A DNA stretch of 64,000 nucleotides, taken from positions 1 to 64,000 of the forward strand of contig DAHVOH010000003.1 in NCBI GenBank assembly GCA_027318915.1. Reading direction: 5' to 3'. Position numbers and translations under genes: made by a program. The notes below the pieces were generated by a model. The model searched no databases. It was not told the origin of the DNA and saw only the letters and a program-made list of their open reading frames with translations. The DNA is from Clostridiales bacterium. Lineage in GTDB: Bacteria > Bacillota_E > Sulfobacillia > Sulfobacillales > JAIMBI01. Shown here piece after piece: positions 7,755-16,533 of the stretch. Every line of letters begins with the position of its first letter. Position 1 is the stretch's first letter.

Positions 7755-9002
7755 ATGGGGGAACGGCCGGGGAGCCTGGAGAGCGGTGGCGCGAAGCTGG
7801 CGTGGGTGCGGGATCGCATGCCCCTGCTGGCGCTTTTGCGGGAACGATTCGAACAGCAGCGCCCGTTGGCGGGCCAGCGCGTTGCTATGTCGCTGCACCT
7901 CGAGGCCAAGACCGCCGCCTTGGCGGAGCTGTTGGCGGTGGGTGGCGCCCAGGTGTCCATCACCAGTTCCAATCCCCTCTCCGCCCAGGACGATGTCGCG
8001 GCCGCGCTGGCCGAGCGCGGCGTGGACGTGCATGCGCGGCGCGGTCTGACGGCCGAGGAATTTGACCGCTTGCATCACGCCGTCCTCGACATCGAGCCCA
8101 CGCTGATTCTGGACGACGGGGGAGAGTTGCTGTCGAGACTGGTGACCTCGCGGGCGTCATTGGCGCCCGGCGTGCGCGGCGGAGCGGAGGAGACCACCAC
8201 CGGCGTGACGCGGATCCGGGCTCTGGCGGCGGGGGGCCGCCTGCCGTTTCCCATGGTGGCGGTCAACGACGCGCCGATGAAGCATCTGTTTGACAATCGC
8301 TACGGGACGGGCCAGTCCACCTGGGAAGGCATCATGCGCGCCTGCAACACCAACGTGGCGGGCTCCACCGTGGTGGTGGCGGGATATGGATGGTGCGGGC
8401 GCGGCATCGCCGAACGGGCCCGCGGTCTCGGCGCCCGCGTCGTGGTGACCGAGGTGGACCCGGTGCGCGCGAACGAAGCGTTGATGGACGGGCACCAGGT
8501 GCGATCGATGCGCGCGGCCGCCCCGCTGGCCGACTATCTGATTACGGCCACCGGCTGCCGTGACGTGGTGCGCGCGGAGCACCTGGCCCTGACTCACGAG
8601 GGCGTGGTGCTGGCCAACGCGGGGCACTTCGACATTGAGATCGACGTCGCCTGGCTGAGGGAGCACGCGGTGTCCAGTCGTCCCGGCCGCACGCCCGACC
8701 TGGTGGGCTACACGCTGGCCGACGGCCGCACGCGCTGGGTTCTGGCCGAGGGGCGTCTCGTCAATCTGGCCGCCGGCGACGGCCATCCGGTGGAGATTAT
8801 GGACTTGACCTTTGCCCTGCAGGCGCTGACGCTCGAGCAGTTGGCCAAGACCCGACGCGCGCCCGGCTTGTATCCGGTGGACCCGGCTGTCAACACCTGG
8901 GTGGCGCAATCGCGGCTGGAGGTCCTCGGCGTGCGCATCGATCGCCTGACGGCGCGGCAGCGCCGGTACCTGGCGTCGTGGGAAGGGGAGAGCCCGGCAT
9001 GA
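7755..9002 (+). CDS. ahcY: Adenosylhomocysteinase
   Basis: Hydrolyses S-adenosylhomocysteine to homocysteine and adenosine, removing the product inhibitor of methyltransferases, with tightly bound NAD. The 415-residue protein has the NAD-binding loop GYGWCGRG at about 210-217, the GAEETTTGVTR motif and the segment HLFDNRYGTGQS. It is the short form lacking the insertion found in eukaryotic and many proteobacterial enzymes. Start ATG at 7755; an upstream in-frame start would overlap the phosphorylase. The stop overlaps the start of the deaminase gene (ATGA), so the two are translationally coupled. Confidence 0.95.
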   Translation: MGERPGSLESGGAKLAWVRDRMPLLALLRERFEQQRPLAGQRVAMSLHLEAKTAALAELLAVGGAQVSITSSNPLSAQDDVAAALAERGVDVHARRGLTAEEFDRLHHAVLDIEPTLILDDGGELLSRLVTSRASLAPGVRGGAEETTTGVTRIRALAAGGRLPFPMVAVNDAPMKHLFDNRYGTGQSTWEGIMRACNTNVAGSTVVVAGYGWCGRGIAERARGLGARVVVTEVDPVRANEALMDGHQVRSMRAAAPLADYLITATGCRDVVRAEHLALTHEGVVLANAGHFDIEIDVAWLREHAVSSRPGRTPDLVGYTLADGRTRWVLAEGRLVNLAAGDGHPVEIMDLTFALQALTLEQLAKTRRAPGLYPVDPAVNTWVAQSRLEVLGVRIDRLTARQRRYLASWEGESPA

Positions 9003-10285
9003 GCGGACCGGGTATGACGACGCTTCGGGCCGGGACGGTGCTGGTGGGAGATGCCGCCGGCACCGTATGGTCGCCGGGCGAAGTGTCCTGGTCCCGGGAT
9101 CGGTTGGACTACGTGGGGCCGCCGCGACCCGGGCATCCCACGGGCCGCCTCATCGACCTGGCGTCGGGCGTCGTCTTCCCAGCTCTCGTCAACGCCCACA
9201 ATCACGCGGCCATGAGTCTCTTGCGCGGCTACGCCGACGATGTCCGCCTCATGCCCTGGCTGGAGCAGTTCATCTGGCCGGCGGAAGCGCGCCTCACCGC
9301 AGACGACGTCTATTGGGGCACGCTCCTGGCGATTGCGGAGATGCTGCGATCGGGGACGGGTGCCTTCCTCGACATGTACATGTTCCCGCGCGCCGTCGCC
9401 CGGGCGGCGGAAGCAGCCGGGGTCCGGGTGGGCATTGCCCGCGGGATCGTCGGCGATCTGCCCGAGGCCGAGGCGCGCTTGGCCGAGGCGGTGGAGCTGG
9501 CGGAGGAATGGCGCCCGTCCCGATTGGTTCGCGGCTGGCTGGGGCCTCACGCCCCCTATACCTGCAGCCCGGACCTTCTCCGGGCGGTCGGACGGTTGGC
9601 GGAGACGCATGGCCTGCCCATTCACATTCATGTGGCCGAGAGTGCCGAAGAGGTCGACGAGGTGGCGCGCCGCCATCAACAGACCCCGGTACAGTACGTG
9701 CGCGATCTGGGCCTCCTGGGACCGCGCACCGTGGTGGCTCACGCGGTGGCGATCACGCCGGCGGATGTGGCGATTCTGGCGGCCAGCGGCACGGCGGTCG
9801 CCCATTGCCCGGTGTCCAACTTGAAGCTCGGCAACGGCATTGCCCCGGTTCGCTCGCTGCTGGACGCGGGCGTGCGGGTGGCGCTGGGAAGCGATGGGCC
9901 CGCCAGCACCAACACGCTGGACATGTTTTTGGAGATGCGCCAGGCCGCCTGGCTGCAAAAGTCCGTCGGCGCCAACCCGGCCGCCTTCACCGCCAGGGAC
10001 GCCCTGGCCTTGGCCACGCGGCTCGGTGCCGACGCGATGGGGCTGTCGGGCGGGGAACTGGTCGCGGGCCGGCCTGCGGACCTGGCGGCGGCGCGCTGGT
10101 GGACGCCCCACACGGTGCCGTCTCACGACCCGTTCTCCACCTTGGTCTACGCGACGCGCCCGGAGGATGTGTGCTACACGGTGGTGGACGGACGCATACT
10201 GCTGGACGACGGCGTCATCACCACCTTTGACGAGTCCGCCGTTCTGGACGAGGCCCGAGCCCGAGCGGCATCCCTGGTTGGTTGA
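8999..10285 (+). CDS. mtaD: 5-methylthioadenosine/S-adenosylhomocysteine deaminase
   Basis: Amidohydrolase of the TRZ/ATZ branch that deaminates MTA, SAH and often adenosine to the inosine analogues. Metal ligands are visible: NAHNH (His67, His69), HIHVAES, VVAHAV and ALGSDGPAS. The segment GYADDVRLMPWLEQFIWPAE is typical of MtaD/SAH-deaminase proteins. The 428-residue length is normal. ATG at 8999 overlaps the ahcY stop, with GGGGAG 8 nt upstream. Placed after the phosphorylase and ahcY, it supports a salvage route that goes through inosine derivatives. Confidence 0.92.
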   Translation: MSGPGMTTLRAGTVLVGDAAGTVWSPGEVSWSRDRLDYVGPPRPGHPTGRLIDLASGVVFPALVNAHNHAAMSLLRGYADDVRLMPWLEQFIWPAEARLTADDVYWGTLLAIAEMLRSGTGAFLDMYMFPRAVARAAEAAGVRVGIARGIVGDLPEAEARLAEAVELAEEWRPSRLVRGWLGPHAPYTCSPDLLRAVGRLAETHGLPIHIHVAESAEEVDEVARRHQQTPVQYVRDLGLLGPRTVVAHAVAITPADVAILAASGTAVAHCPVSNLKLGNGIAPVRSLLDAGVRVALGSDGPASTNTLDMFLEMRQAAWLQKSVGANPAAFTARDALALATRLGADAMGLSGGELVAGRPADLAAARWWTPHTVPSHDPFSTLVYATRPEDVCYTVVDGRILLDDGVITTFDESAVLDEARARAASLVG

Positions 10286-10297
10286 GGAGCGAAGCCC

Positions 10298-10708
10298 ATG
10301 GTATTTGATTCGGAAGACAACCCGTGCGTCATCTGCGGTCCCGACAATCCGATCGGGCTTCACGTGCAGTGGACCATGGAGCCTCCCCGGGCGTCCGCCA
10401 GCGTAATCGTCCCGGAGCCTTTTCAAGGCTGGCGGGGCGTGGTTCACGGGGGCTTGGTCGCGGCGCTGCTGGACGAGGCTATGTGGTACGCGGTTTACGG
10501 TGCTACGGGGCAATCCTGCTACACGGTTGAGTTGACCACCCGCTACCATCAGCCGACCCAGGTGGGCGCCGTGCTGACGGTGACCGGGGAGGCGGGCGAG
10601 ACGCGGCACCGGGTGACAGCCGCCCAGGCCTGGGTGCGGGACGCCGGCGACGGCCAGCTGTTGGCCAGCGCCCGCGGCCGTTTTATGCCCGACCGTCGTG
10701 GCGGTTGA
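10298..10708 (+). CDS. PaaI-family hotdog thioesterase
   Basis: A 136-residue single hotdog-fold protein. The signature GVVHGGLVAALLDEAM holds the catalytic Asp/Glu region of PaaI/YigI-type acyl-CoA thioesterases. The N-terminus carries CVICGPDNPIGL, a motif common in the subgroup annotated as PaaI-like proteins of Firmicutes and Chloroflexi. It starts 12 nt after mtaD and overlaps the next gene by 11 nt, so it is part of the same operon. The acyl substrate is unknown. Confidence 0.85.
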   Translation: MVFDSEDNPCVICGPDNPIGLHVQWTMEPPRASASVIVPEPFQGWRGVVHGGLVAALLDEAMWYAVYGATGQSCYTVELTTRYHQPTQVGAVLTVTGEAGETRHRVTAAQAWVRDAGDGQLLASARGRFMPDRRGG

Positions 10709-11738
10709 ACGTCCGTTCCATGAGGTGTCGGTCGCCCTGCATGTGCATTCGCGCTACTCGGACGGGACGGGCCGCGCGCACGACATCGTGCGTGCGGCGC
10801 AGGGGCTGGTGGATGTGGTCTGGCTGACCGACCACGACACGCTGGCGGCGCGGACGGATCCGGGGGAAGGTCGGTATGGGTCCGTGTTGCTGCTGGTGGG
10901 GACGGAGATGACCCCCCCTACCGATCATCTGCTGTGTCTGGGCACGAGGACAGTGCCCGATCGCAGCCGGCCCTGGGCCGAGAGCGTGCAAGCCGTCATG
11001 CAGCAGGGTGGCTTGGCTTTGGTGGCGCACCCCGAGGACCCGGGCAACCGGCGTCTCAAGCTGCCCTCATACCGGTGGACTCAACGGGACGTGCGCTCGT
11101 TCACCGGACTGGAAGTCTGGAACCACTTATCTCAGTGGATGCGACCGATCCGCGGTCTCCTCTCGGGGGTGTCGGCGTACGCGCACCCGTGGCGCAATGC
11201 CGAGTCGCCCGACCCGGCCGCGCTTCACCTCTGGGATGACTTGGGTCGCGAGCGTCGGGTGGTGGGCGTCGCCGGCATCGACGCTCACGCGGTGCGGGTG
11301 GGCCCTTTGACGGTCTTTCCCTACCGGCTCTTGTTTCGCACCGCCTTGACCCACGTGCTCGTGGACGACGCGCTGACGGGGGACGCGACGGCGGACACGG
11401 CCCGTCTCGTGTCCGCCATCGGCCGCGGCCGCGTCCAGATGGTCAACGGGCATCTTCCCGCGCCGCGCGGCTTTCGCTTCTGGGCCGAGGCGGGCGGAAG
11501 ACGTCTGGATATGGGCGGGGAGGACCGCTGGCGCCCGGGTTGGCGCGTCCGCGCCACCAGTCCCATCGATTGCTGGTTTCGCCTTCGGCGTGACGGCGTG
11601 GCGGCGTCCGTCCATTGGGGACGCACTTTTGACGATCGCGCGGACGAGCCGGGAGTCTGGCGGCTGGAAGCCTATCGCCCCGGACGGGGCCGCGCGGTGC
11701 CCTGGCTCTTCACCAACCCGGTGTATCTGCGCGCCTAG
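10698..11738 (+). CDS. PHP-domain metal-dependent phosphoesterase-like protein
   Basis: A 346-residue protein whose N-terminal half is a PHP domain: LHVHSRYSDGTG supplies the first histidine cluster, WLTDHDTLAAR the second, then LVAHPEDPG and GVAGIDAHA. The C-terminal part (about 240-346) is rich in Trp and Arg and looks like a beta domain, as in CehA/McbA-like PHP proteins. GTG at 10698 overlaps the thioesterase stop. Such proteins usually act as phosphatases or nucleases with two or three metals. The substrate is unknown. Confidence 0.78.
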   Translation: MAVERPFHEVSVALHVHSRYSDGTGRAHDIVRAAQGLVDVVWLTDHDTLAARTDPGEGRYGSVLLLVGTEMTPPTDHLLCLGTRTVPDRSRPWAESVQAVMQQGGLALVAHPEDPGNRRLKLPSYRWTQRDVRSFTGLEVWNHLSQWMRPIRGLLSGVSAYAHPWRNAESPDPAALHLWDDLGRERRVVGVAGIDAHAVRVGPLTVFPYRLLFRTALTHVLVDDALTGDATADTARLVSAIGRGRVQMVNGHLPAPRGFRFWAEAGGRRLDMGGEDRWRPGWRVRATSPIDCWFRLRRDGVAASVHWGRTFDDRADEPGVWRLEAYRPGRGRAVPWLFTNPVYLRA

Positions 11739-11786
11739 CTGCCGCCGCGCTTCCCGGGCGGTCCCCACGGCGGAAGCGGGGCGGCG

Positions 11787-11810
11787 GGCGGCCGCCTAGA
11801 GGCGGCCGCC
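11787..11810. terminator. Hairpin between convergent genes
   Basis: GGCGGCCGCC (11787-11796) and an identical, self-complementary copy (11801-11810) flank the loop TAGA, giving a perfect 10-bp stem. It overlaps the stop of the minus-strand gene and lies 48 nt after the PHP gene. There is no T-run on either side, so termination efficiency is uncertain. Confidence 0.45.
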
Positions 11811-12116
11811 AAACTTCCTGATCGTCCCCCGTACCGTCTCGGCGTGCTCACTGTCCACCACCGCCGTCAGCAGGACGGCTTCGCCGAGATTCAGTCCGAG
11901 CGGGTTGTCCCATGCCGCCGCACTGGTCCACTTGTCATCGGGCAGCGTTGGCTCGTAGCCGTACCGGCCCCATTCCACCACAGGGACTTGCGGACTCTGT
12001 GGCACCTCCCCGACCGTGTCCACCTGGACCACATCGACCCCGGCGGCGCGGAGGGCTGCCTGGGCTTTTTCCGCCTGGTCAGGAAAGGTAAAGTGAGCGA
12101 GAATAGTAATTTCCAG
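11796..12116 (-). CDS. Small conserved-looking protein, unknown function; probable CTG start
   Basis: A 106-residue protein starting EITILAHFTFPDQAEKAQAAL. The alternation of strands and a helix in the first 35 residues resembles ferredoxin-like or YflT-like small domains, but I cannot assign a family. An ideal AAGGAGG (complement of 12125-12131) sits 8 nt before a CTG at 12116. The nearest in-frame ATG upstream (12164) has no ribosome site, so CTG is the best start. The gene is divergent from dinG with 65 nt between starts. Confidence 0.6.
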   Translation of the reverse strand: MEITILAHFTFPDQAEKAQAALRAAGVDVVQVDTVGEVPQSPQVPVVEWGRYGYEPTLPDDKWTSAAAWDNPLGLNLGEAVLLTAVVDSEHAETVRGTIRKFGGRL

Positions 12117-12181
12117 CGGGGCGGCCTCCTTGACCCTAGAGTATCCGGGTGAGGCACGAGACATGCGAGGCGAAGAGAACG

Positions 12182-14974
12182 ATGGCGGGCAGCGAACGCA
12201 CGCTGGCGGGTGGACGCCGGGCACGGACGGGGCGGAGGCAGGACGGGTACCTGGTGGTCGATGTGGAGACCACGGGACTGGACCCGCGGCGTGACGAGGT
12301 CATCCAGGTGGCCATGATCCGGGTTGCGCCGGAGGGTCCGGTGAGTTGGTCGAGCTGGATTCGTCCGGCCGGGGTGGTCCCGGACTTTGTCCGGCGCCTG
12401 ACCGGGGTTGACCCGGCCCTGTTGGCAGCGGCGCCGGATGCGGGTGAGGTGTGGGCGCAGGCCGCCGCCTTTGCGGACGGCTGGGCGGTGGTCGGCCACA
12501 ACGCACGGTTTGACTTGGCGTTTTTGGCTGCCGCCGGACTGCGGCTGCCATTGGCCGTCGATACGCTGGCCTGGGCCCGTATCGCCTTCCCGCGGCGGTC
12601 TTCATACCGACTGGAGGACTTGGCCGATCTCACGGGATGGGAGGGGGCCGGGTTCCATGACGCCCGCACCGACGCGCGGGTGACAGCTGCTCTGGTGGAG
12701 GCGCTGAGCGTGCGGCTGGCGGCCTTGCCGCGGTCCGTCCAAGGTTGGCTCGCCTCCCTGTTGGGCCGGGAATGGGACTGGTGGGAGGTGGCGGACAGTC
12801 AAGAGCAGCGACCCCACCCCCTTTTGACGCCCGCCCCCGATCCCCATGGACCCGCTGGGTGGCGCCCATCCTCCGCACCGGTGCCGGAGCCCGACACCGT
12901 CATCGGTCGCGACGGCACCCTGCAGAGCCGGCATCCGGGCTGGCAGGAGCGACCCGCCCAGCGGGCCATGGCGCGTGCCGCCCACGAGACCCTGGCGGCC
13001 GCGGACACGTTGCTGGTGGAAGCGGGGACCGGTGTCGGCAAGAGCCTTGCCTATCTCCTGCCGGCCCTGTACCGCGCCGCCCAGGGCGAACGGGTGGTGA
13101 TTGCCACCCATACCTTGGCTCTCCAGGACCAGCTCTGGGTCAAGGATCTGCCGGAGGCATTGGCCGCCATGAATTTAGACACACTCCCCGTGGCGCTGTT
13201 GAAAGGGCGGTCCCGGTACGTGTGCCTGCTGAAGGCGGAAGACCTGTTGATGGAAGTGGGCACGCTGGGGCTGGAGGAGGAGGACCGCGTGGCCCTGGCG
13301 TCGTTCCTGGTATGGCTGCAGGAGACGGAGGACGGCGAGCAGGACGATTGGGGATCCGGTCGGGCCCCGGAGACCATGAGCGTGTGGGAGCGCGTGCAGG
13401 CGGATGTGGAGGCATGCGCCGGAGCCCGCTGCCGGTTCGCGGGGCCCTGCTTCCTGCGGCGCAGTCGCCGTTTGGCTCAGCAGAGCGCTTTGGTGGTCAC
13501 CAATCACGCCTTGCTGCTGAGCGCGGAACCCGGCGGACCGCTGCCCGAGTTCCGACATGTGGTGGTGGATGAGGCGCATCGGCTGCCGGATGCGGCCGAT
13601 CAGGTGTTGGGCATCACCGTGAGCCTGGGGCGGGAATCCCGACGGCTCTATGACGCCGCGTCGGCCCATGGACCGCTCGGGCGTGTCACCAGCCCGGACT
13701 TGGTGGCCTACGCGAGTCGCGCGGCCGATCGCCTCAAGCTGGCGGGGGCGGCGTTGGCCCGGGCGGACGAGATCTGCCGGCGGCTGGCGGAAGCATGGGG
13801 GATGGAAACCGAGGCGGTGCGGCTGGACGAGGCCGCACGGGCGCGGTGGGCCGAGGGCGGAGGCCAAGCGATGCTGGCCGAGGCCGCGGCGGAGCTTTCG
13901 GCGGCGGACGACGCGACGCGGGAACTGCTCGAGGCGGCTACGGGCGTGGTCGGTCCGAGCGCGGTGGAGGAGGAGCCGCTGTGGCTGGGGGTGGGTCGTC
14001 TGGCCCATACCGCCGAAGAACTGGCCGCCGCGCTCGGTGCCTTTGGCGATGGGGATCCGCAATGGGTGGACTGGTGGGAGAGTCGCGGGCGTCGAGGAGA
14101 CACGGTGCTGCGACGGGCGCCGCTGGAACCGGCACGGCTGATGCGCCAGCGCCTGTGGTCGCGCATCGACGGCGGGATCGTCCTCACCTCCGCCACCCTG
14201 ACCGTGGGCGGCCGCATGGACTATATGCGAAGCCAGTTGGGCGTGGAGGATCGGGAGCCGCGCGCCTTGGCGCTGCCCAGTCCGTTTGCGGCGGATCGCC
14301 AGGCCCTGCTGGCGTTGCCCGACGACGCGCCCGATCCCCGCTCTCCGGACCACCGCGCGTATTGCGCGACAGCCGTGGCCGCGCTGGCGACCGCCGCCCA
14401 GGGCCGTACGCTGGTGCTGACCACGAGTCGGAGCCTGCTGGAGTACTTGGGCCACGCGCTCGGACCCGTCCTGGCCGAACAGGGTCTGTCGGTGCTGGTG
14501 CAGGGTGTCGACGGACCCGCGCAGCGCCTGGTCGAGCGCCTGCGGCGGGAACCGCGCACCGTGCTGATGGGCACGTCCAGTTTCTGGGAGGGCATTGATG
14601 TGGCCGGACCGGCCCTGTCCCTGGTCGTGGTGACCCGGCTGCCCTTCGCCTATCCCGGTGATCCCCTGGAGGCGGCGCGCGCGGAGTGGTGGGAAGCCCA
14701 GGGTGTGTCCCCGTTTTGGAGCCGTACGCTGCCAGCCGCCGTGCTGCGCTTTCAACAGGGCTTCGGACGCCTCCTGCGCACGGAGACCGACCGCGGCGCC
14801 GTTGTCGTGCTGGATCCGCGCGTTCTGCCGCACCGTGGCGGGTACGGCCGTCTGTTTCTACGGTCGTTGCCCAATCCCCGCTGGGTCCGAGGATCGCTGG
14901 GCGCCGTCGTCGAGGCCGTGTCTCAGTTTCTGGATGGGGAGGACACCGTCGGTGCGGATCTTGCTGACGAATGA
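12182..14974 (+). CDS. dinG: DinG-family ATP-dependent helicase with N-terminal DEDDh exonuclease
   Basis: A 930-residue two-domain protein of the Firmicute DinG type. Residues 1-190 form a DEDDh 3'-5' exonuclease domain (VVDVETTGLD, HNARFD, HDARTD). The rest is an XPD/DinG superfamily 2 helicase with EAGTGVGKS (motif I), VVDEAHRLPD (DEAH box), TSATLTVGG and GTSSFWEGIDVAG. A Cys set ACAGARCRFAGPC lies between motif I and the DEAH box, though iron-sulphur binding is unproven; B. subtilis DinG lacks a cluster and acts as an exonuclease. The ATG at 12182 has a poor ribosome site. The end overlaps surE by 23 nt. Confidence 0.92.
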   Translation: MAGSERTLAGGRRARTGRRQDGYLVVDVETTGLDPRRDEVIQVAMIRVAPEGPVSWSSWIRPAGVVPDFVRRLTGVDPALLAAAPDAGEVWAQAAAFADGWAVVGHNARFDLAFLAAAGLRLPLAVDTLAWARIAFPRRSSYRLEDLADLTGWEGAGFHDARTDARVTAALVEALSVRLAALPRSVQGWLASLLGREWDWWEVADSQEQRPHPLLTPAPDPHGPAGWRPSSAPVPEPDTVIGRDGTLQSRHPGWQERPAQRAMARAAHETLAAADTLLVEAGTGVGKSLAYLLPALYRAAQGERVVIATHTLALQDQLWVKDLPEALAAMNLDTLPVALLKGRSRYVCLLKAEDLLMEVGTLGLEEEDRVALASFLVWLQETEDGEQDDWGSGRAPETMSVWERVQADVEACAGARCRFAGPCFLRRSRRLAQQSALVVTNHALLLSAEPGGPLPEFRHVVVDEAHRLPDAADQVLGITVSLGRESRRLYDAASAHGPLGRVTSPDLVAYASRAADRLKLAGAALARADEICRRLAEAWGMETEAVRLDEAARARWAEGGGQAMLAEAAAELSAADDATRELLEAATGVVGPSAVEEEPLWLGVGRLAHTAEELAAALGAFGDGDPQWVDWWESRGRRGDTVLRRAPLEPARLMRQRLWSRIDGGIVLTSATLTVGGRMDYMRSQLGVEDREPRALALPSPFAADRQALLALPDDAPDPRSPDHRAYCATAVAALATAAQGRTLVLTTSRSLLEYLGHALGPVLAEQGLSVLVQGVDGPAQRLVERLRREPRTVLMGTSSFWEGIDVAGPALSLVVVTRLPFAYPGDPLEAARAEWWEAQGVSPFWSRTLPAAVLRFQQGFGRLLRTETDRGAVVVLDPRVLPHRGGYGRLFLRSLPNPRWVRGSLGAVVEAVSQFLDGEDTVGADLADE

Positions 14975-15761
14975 CGACGGGATTGACGCCGAGGGACTGA
15001 ACGCCCTCGCGCGCCGTCTGGCGGACTGGGCTGACCTGAGCGTGGTGGCGCCGGACGCCGAGCGAAGTGCCAGCGGTCACTCCATCACGTTGAAACGGCC
15101 GCTCGTGGCCGAGCCACGTCGCCTCGACGCCGTCGATCAGGCCTGGGCCATTGGGGGAACGCCCGCCGATTGCGTCAAGCTGGCTTTGGAGGTGCTGCTG
15201 CCGCAGTTTCCCGACCTGGTCATTTCCGGCATCAACCACGGATCCAACCTGGGCCGCGATGTTTTTTATTCAGGTACCGTGTCCGCCGCGATTGAGGCGT
15301 CGTTTTTGGGCGTGCCGGCCTTGGCCGTTTCCCTGACGCGACCCAACTCGGCCGGTCTGGCCTGGGGCGCGGGATTCGTGCGTTGGTGGCTCGAACACGC
15401 GTTTGTGTTTCCGCCTTCGGGTGTCATCTACAACCTCAACCTGCCGGAGTATGTCGGCACGCCGCCTACGCAGTTGGTGCCGGCCAGCCTCGGACGTCGC
15501 GTCTATCGCAATCAGTTTCGACTGGAAACCACGGTGGACGGACGGCGCGCCTGGTGGCTGGGCGGCGAGCCGCTGGTCGAGGACGAGGCGCCGGACAGCG
15601 ATGTGGCGGTGGTGGCGCGGGGCCAAATTGCGTTGACCCCCATCCGGCTCGAGGTCACCGCCGACGATGTGCTGCACACGATGGAGCCGATGTCGTTCCG
15701 CATAGCGCCGGAGCGTCCGGCCATCCTACCCAAACGGGGGGGTGGAGCGCATCGCGCATAA
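14952..15761 (+). CDS. surE: 5'/3'-nucleotidase SurE
   Basis: Metal-dependent survival protein that dephosphorylates nucleoside monophosphates and short polyphosphates. The N-terminal ILLTNDDG holds the two metal-binding aspartates; SASGHSIT, GTPADCVKLAL and ISGINHGSNLG complete the active site. GTG at 14952 follows GGGGAGG by about 10 nt and overlaps the end of dinG, suggesting coupling. The 269-residue length is normal. Its last 60 nt contain the promoter of the following spore protein gene. Confidence 0.95.
   Translation: MRILLTNDDGIDAEGLNALARRLADWADLSVVAPDAERSASGHSITLKRPLVAEPRRLDAVDQAWAIGGTPADCVKLALEVLLPQFPDLVISGINHGSNLGRDVFYSGTVSAAIEASFLGVPALAVSLTRPNSAGLAWGAGFVRWWLEHAFVFPPSGVIYNLNLPEYVGTPPTQLVPASLGRRVYRNQFRLETTVDGRRAWWLGGEPLVEDEAPDSDVAVVARGQIALTPIRLEVTADDVLHTMEPMSFRIAPERPAILPKRGGGAHRA
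15700..15728 (+). promoter_or_regulatory. Predicted sigma-G promoter for the SASP gene at 15742
   Basis: GCATA (15700-15704), a 17-nt spacer and CATCCTA (15722-15728) fit the sigma-G/sigma-F consensus GHATR-N17/18-CATNHTA at every fixed position. It lies inside the 3' end of surE. Transcription would begin around 15735, only a few bases before the GTG at 15742. Confidence 0.75.
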
Positions 15762-15972
15762 GCGACGCCCCGTGCTTCCCCGGGCGAGGCCGTCGCTCGA
15801 CGCCCTGAAGCACGAGGTGAGCCGGGAGCTGGGACTTGATGACGAGGTGCGGGAGCGGGGCTGGGCCCATATGACGACCCGGCAGGTGGGCCGCATCGGC
15901 GGCCACATGGTCCAGCGGCTGGTTCGCCGCGGTGAAGAGGCGTGGGGACGGTCAGAGGCGGACGGGGACTAA
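15742..15972 (+). CDS. Alpha/beta-type small acid-soluble spore protein
   Basis: Minor SASP that would bind and protect spore DNA and be degraded by the GPR protease at germination. The core LDALKHEVSRELGL corresponds to the first conserved helix with the protease site (E-V). MTTRQVGRIGGHMVQRLV corresponds to the second conserved block, which has GSVGG in Bacillus proteins and GRIGG here. It is predicted at 76 residues from the GTG at 15742, where a run of G precedes the start. A shorter 66-residue form from the GTG at 15772 is equally typical in length and fits a normal leader. It overlaps surE by 20 nt but has its own sigma-G promoter. Confidence 0.85.
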   Translation: MERIAHKRRPVLPRARPSLDALKHEVSRELGLDDEVRERGWAHMTTRQVGRIGGHMVQRLVRRGEEAWGRSEADGD

Positions 15973-16152
15973 CCCCGCCCGTCTTTCGCCGGATGGCGGT
16001 CGCCGCCATCGTTCGTCCGACCCGGTGGTCGAGAACCTGGGAGACGCCTTCCCAGGGCCGAAAATGGCCGGCCCCTCCCGAGCCCGGGGGATGGGGCGGT
16101 GGCGCCTCGGGTGGCCGGGGACGGCGGGACGAGGGAGAGGAGGCAGTCGACC

Positions 16153-16533
16153 GTGAAAATCTTTCGCCTGGCCAAGGAATGCCTGCACCGCGTGGACGCC
16201 TACGGCAGCCACGGATTCGCGCACACGTTGGTCGTGGCCGGTCAGGACGTGCAGGTGGGGTGGATCCGCCTGGAGGAGAGAGGTCGGATTGGCCGCCACG
16301 CGGCGTCGGGCAACCAGCTGTTGTGGGTGATGGTGGGCACCGGTTGGGCATCGGGGAACGACGCTCGTCAGATGCCCATCGGCCCGGAGATGGCGGTCTG
16401 GTGGGCCGATGGAGAGCCGCACGAAACCACCAGCGAAGGGGGCCTCGTCGCCGTCGTCATTGAAGGGACCATCGCGGAGCCGTCGGGACCGGCGTGGGTG
16501 CCGCAGTGGCCTGAGAAGGGCACCGGGGACTGA
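16153..16533 (+). CDS. Small cupin-like protein
   Basis: A 126-residue protein with a single beta-barrel cupin pattern. GRHAASGNQLLWVMVGTGWASG matches the first cupin motif in shape, and MAVWWADGEPHETTSEGG the second, which retains the GEPHE segment. Such proteins bind metals or small ligands and are often not enzymes. GTG at 16153 follows AGGAGGC (16138-16144). It stands alone after a 180-nt gap behind the spore protein gene. The function is unknown. Confidence 0.65.
   Translation: MKIFRLAKECLHRVDAYGSHGFAHTLVVAGQDVQVGWIRLEERGRIGRHAASGNQLLWVMVGTGWASGNDARQMPIGPEMAVWWADGEPHETTSEGGLVAVVIEGTIAEPSGPAWVPQWPEKGTGD

Noticed and set aside
8708..10609. 633-codon minus-strand frame
   Set aside because: Antisense to ahcY, mtaD and the thioesterase; rich in Arg, His and Gly and without a recognisable domain.
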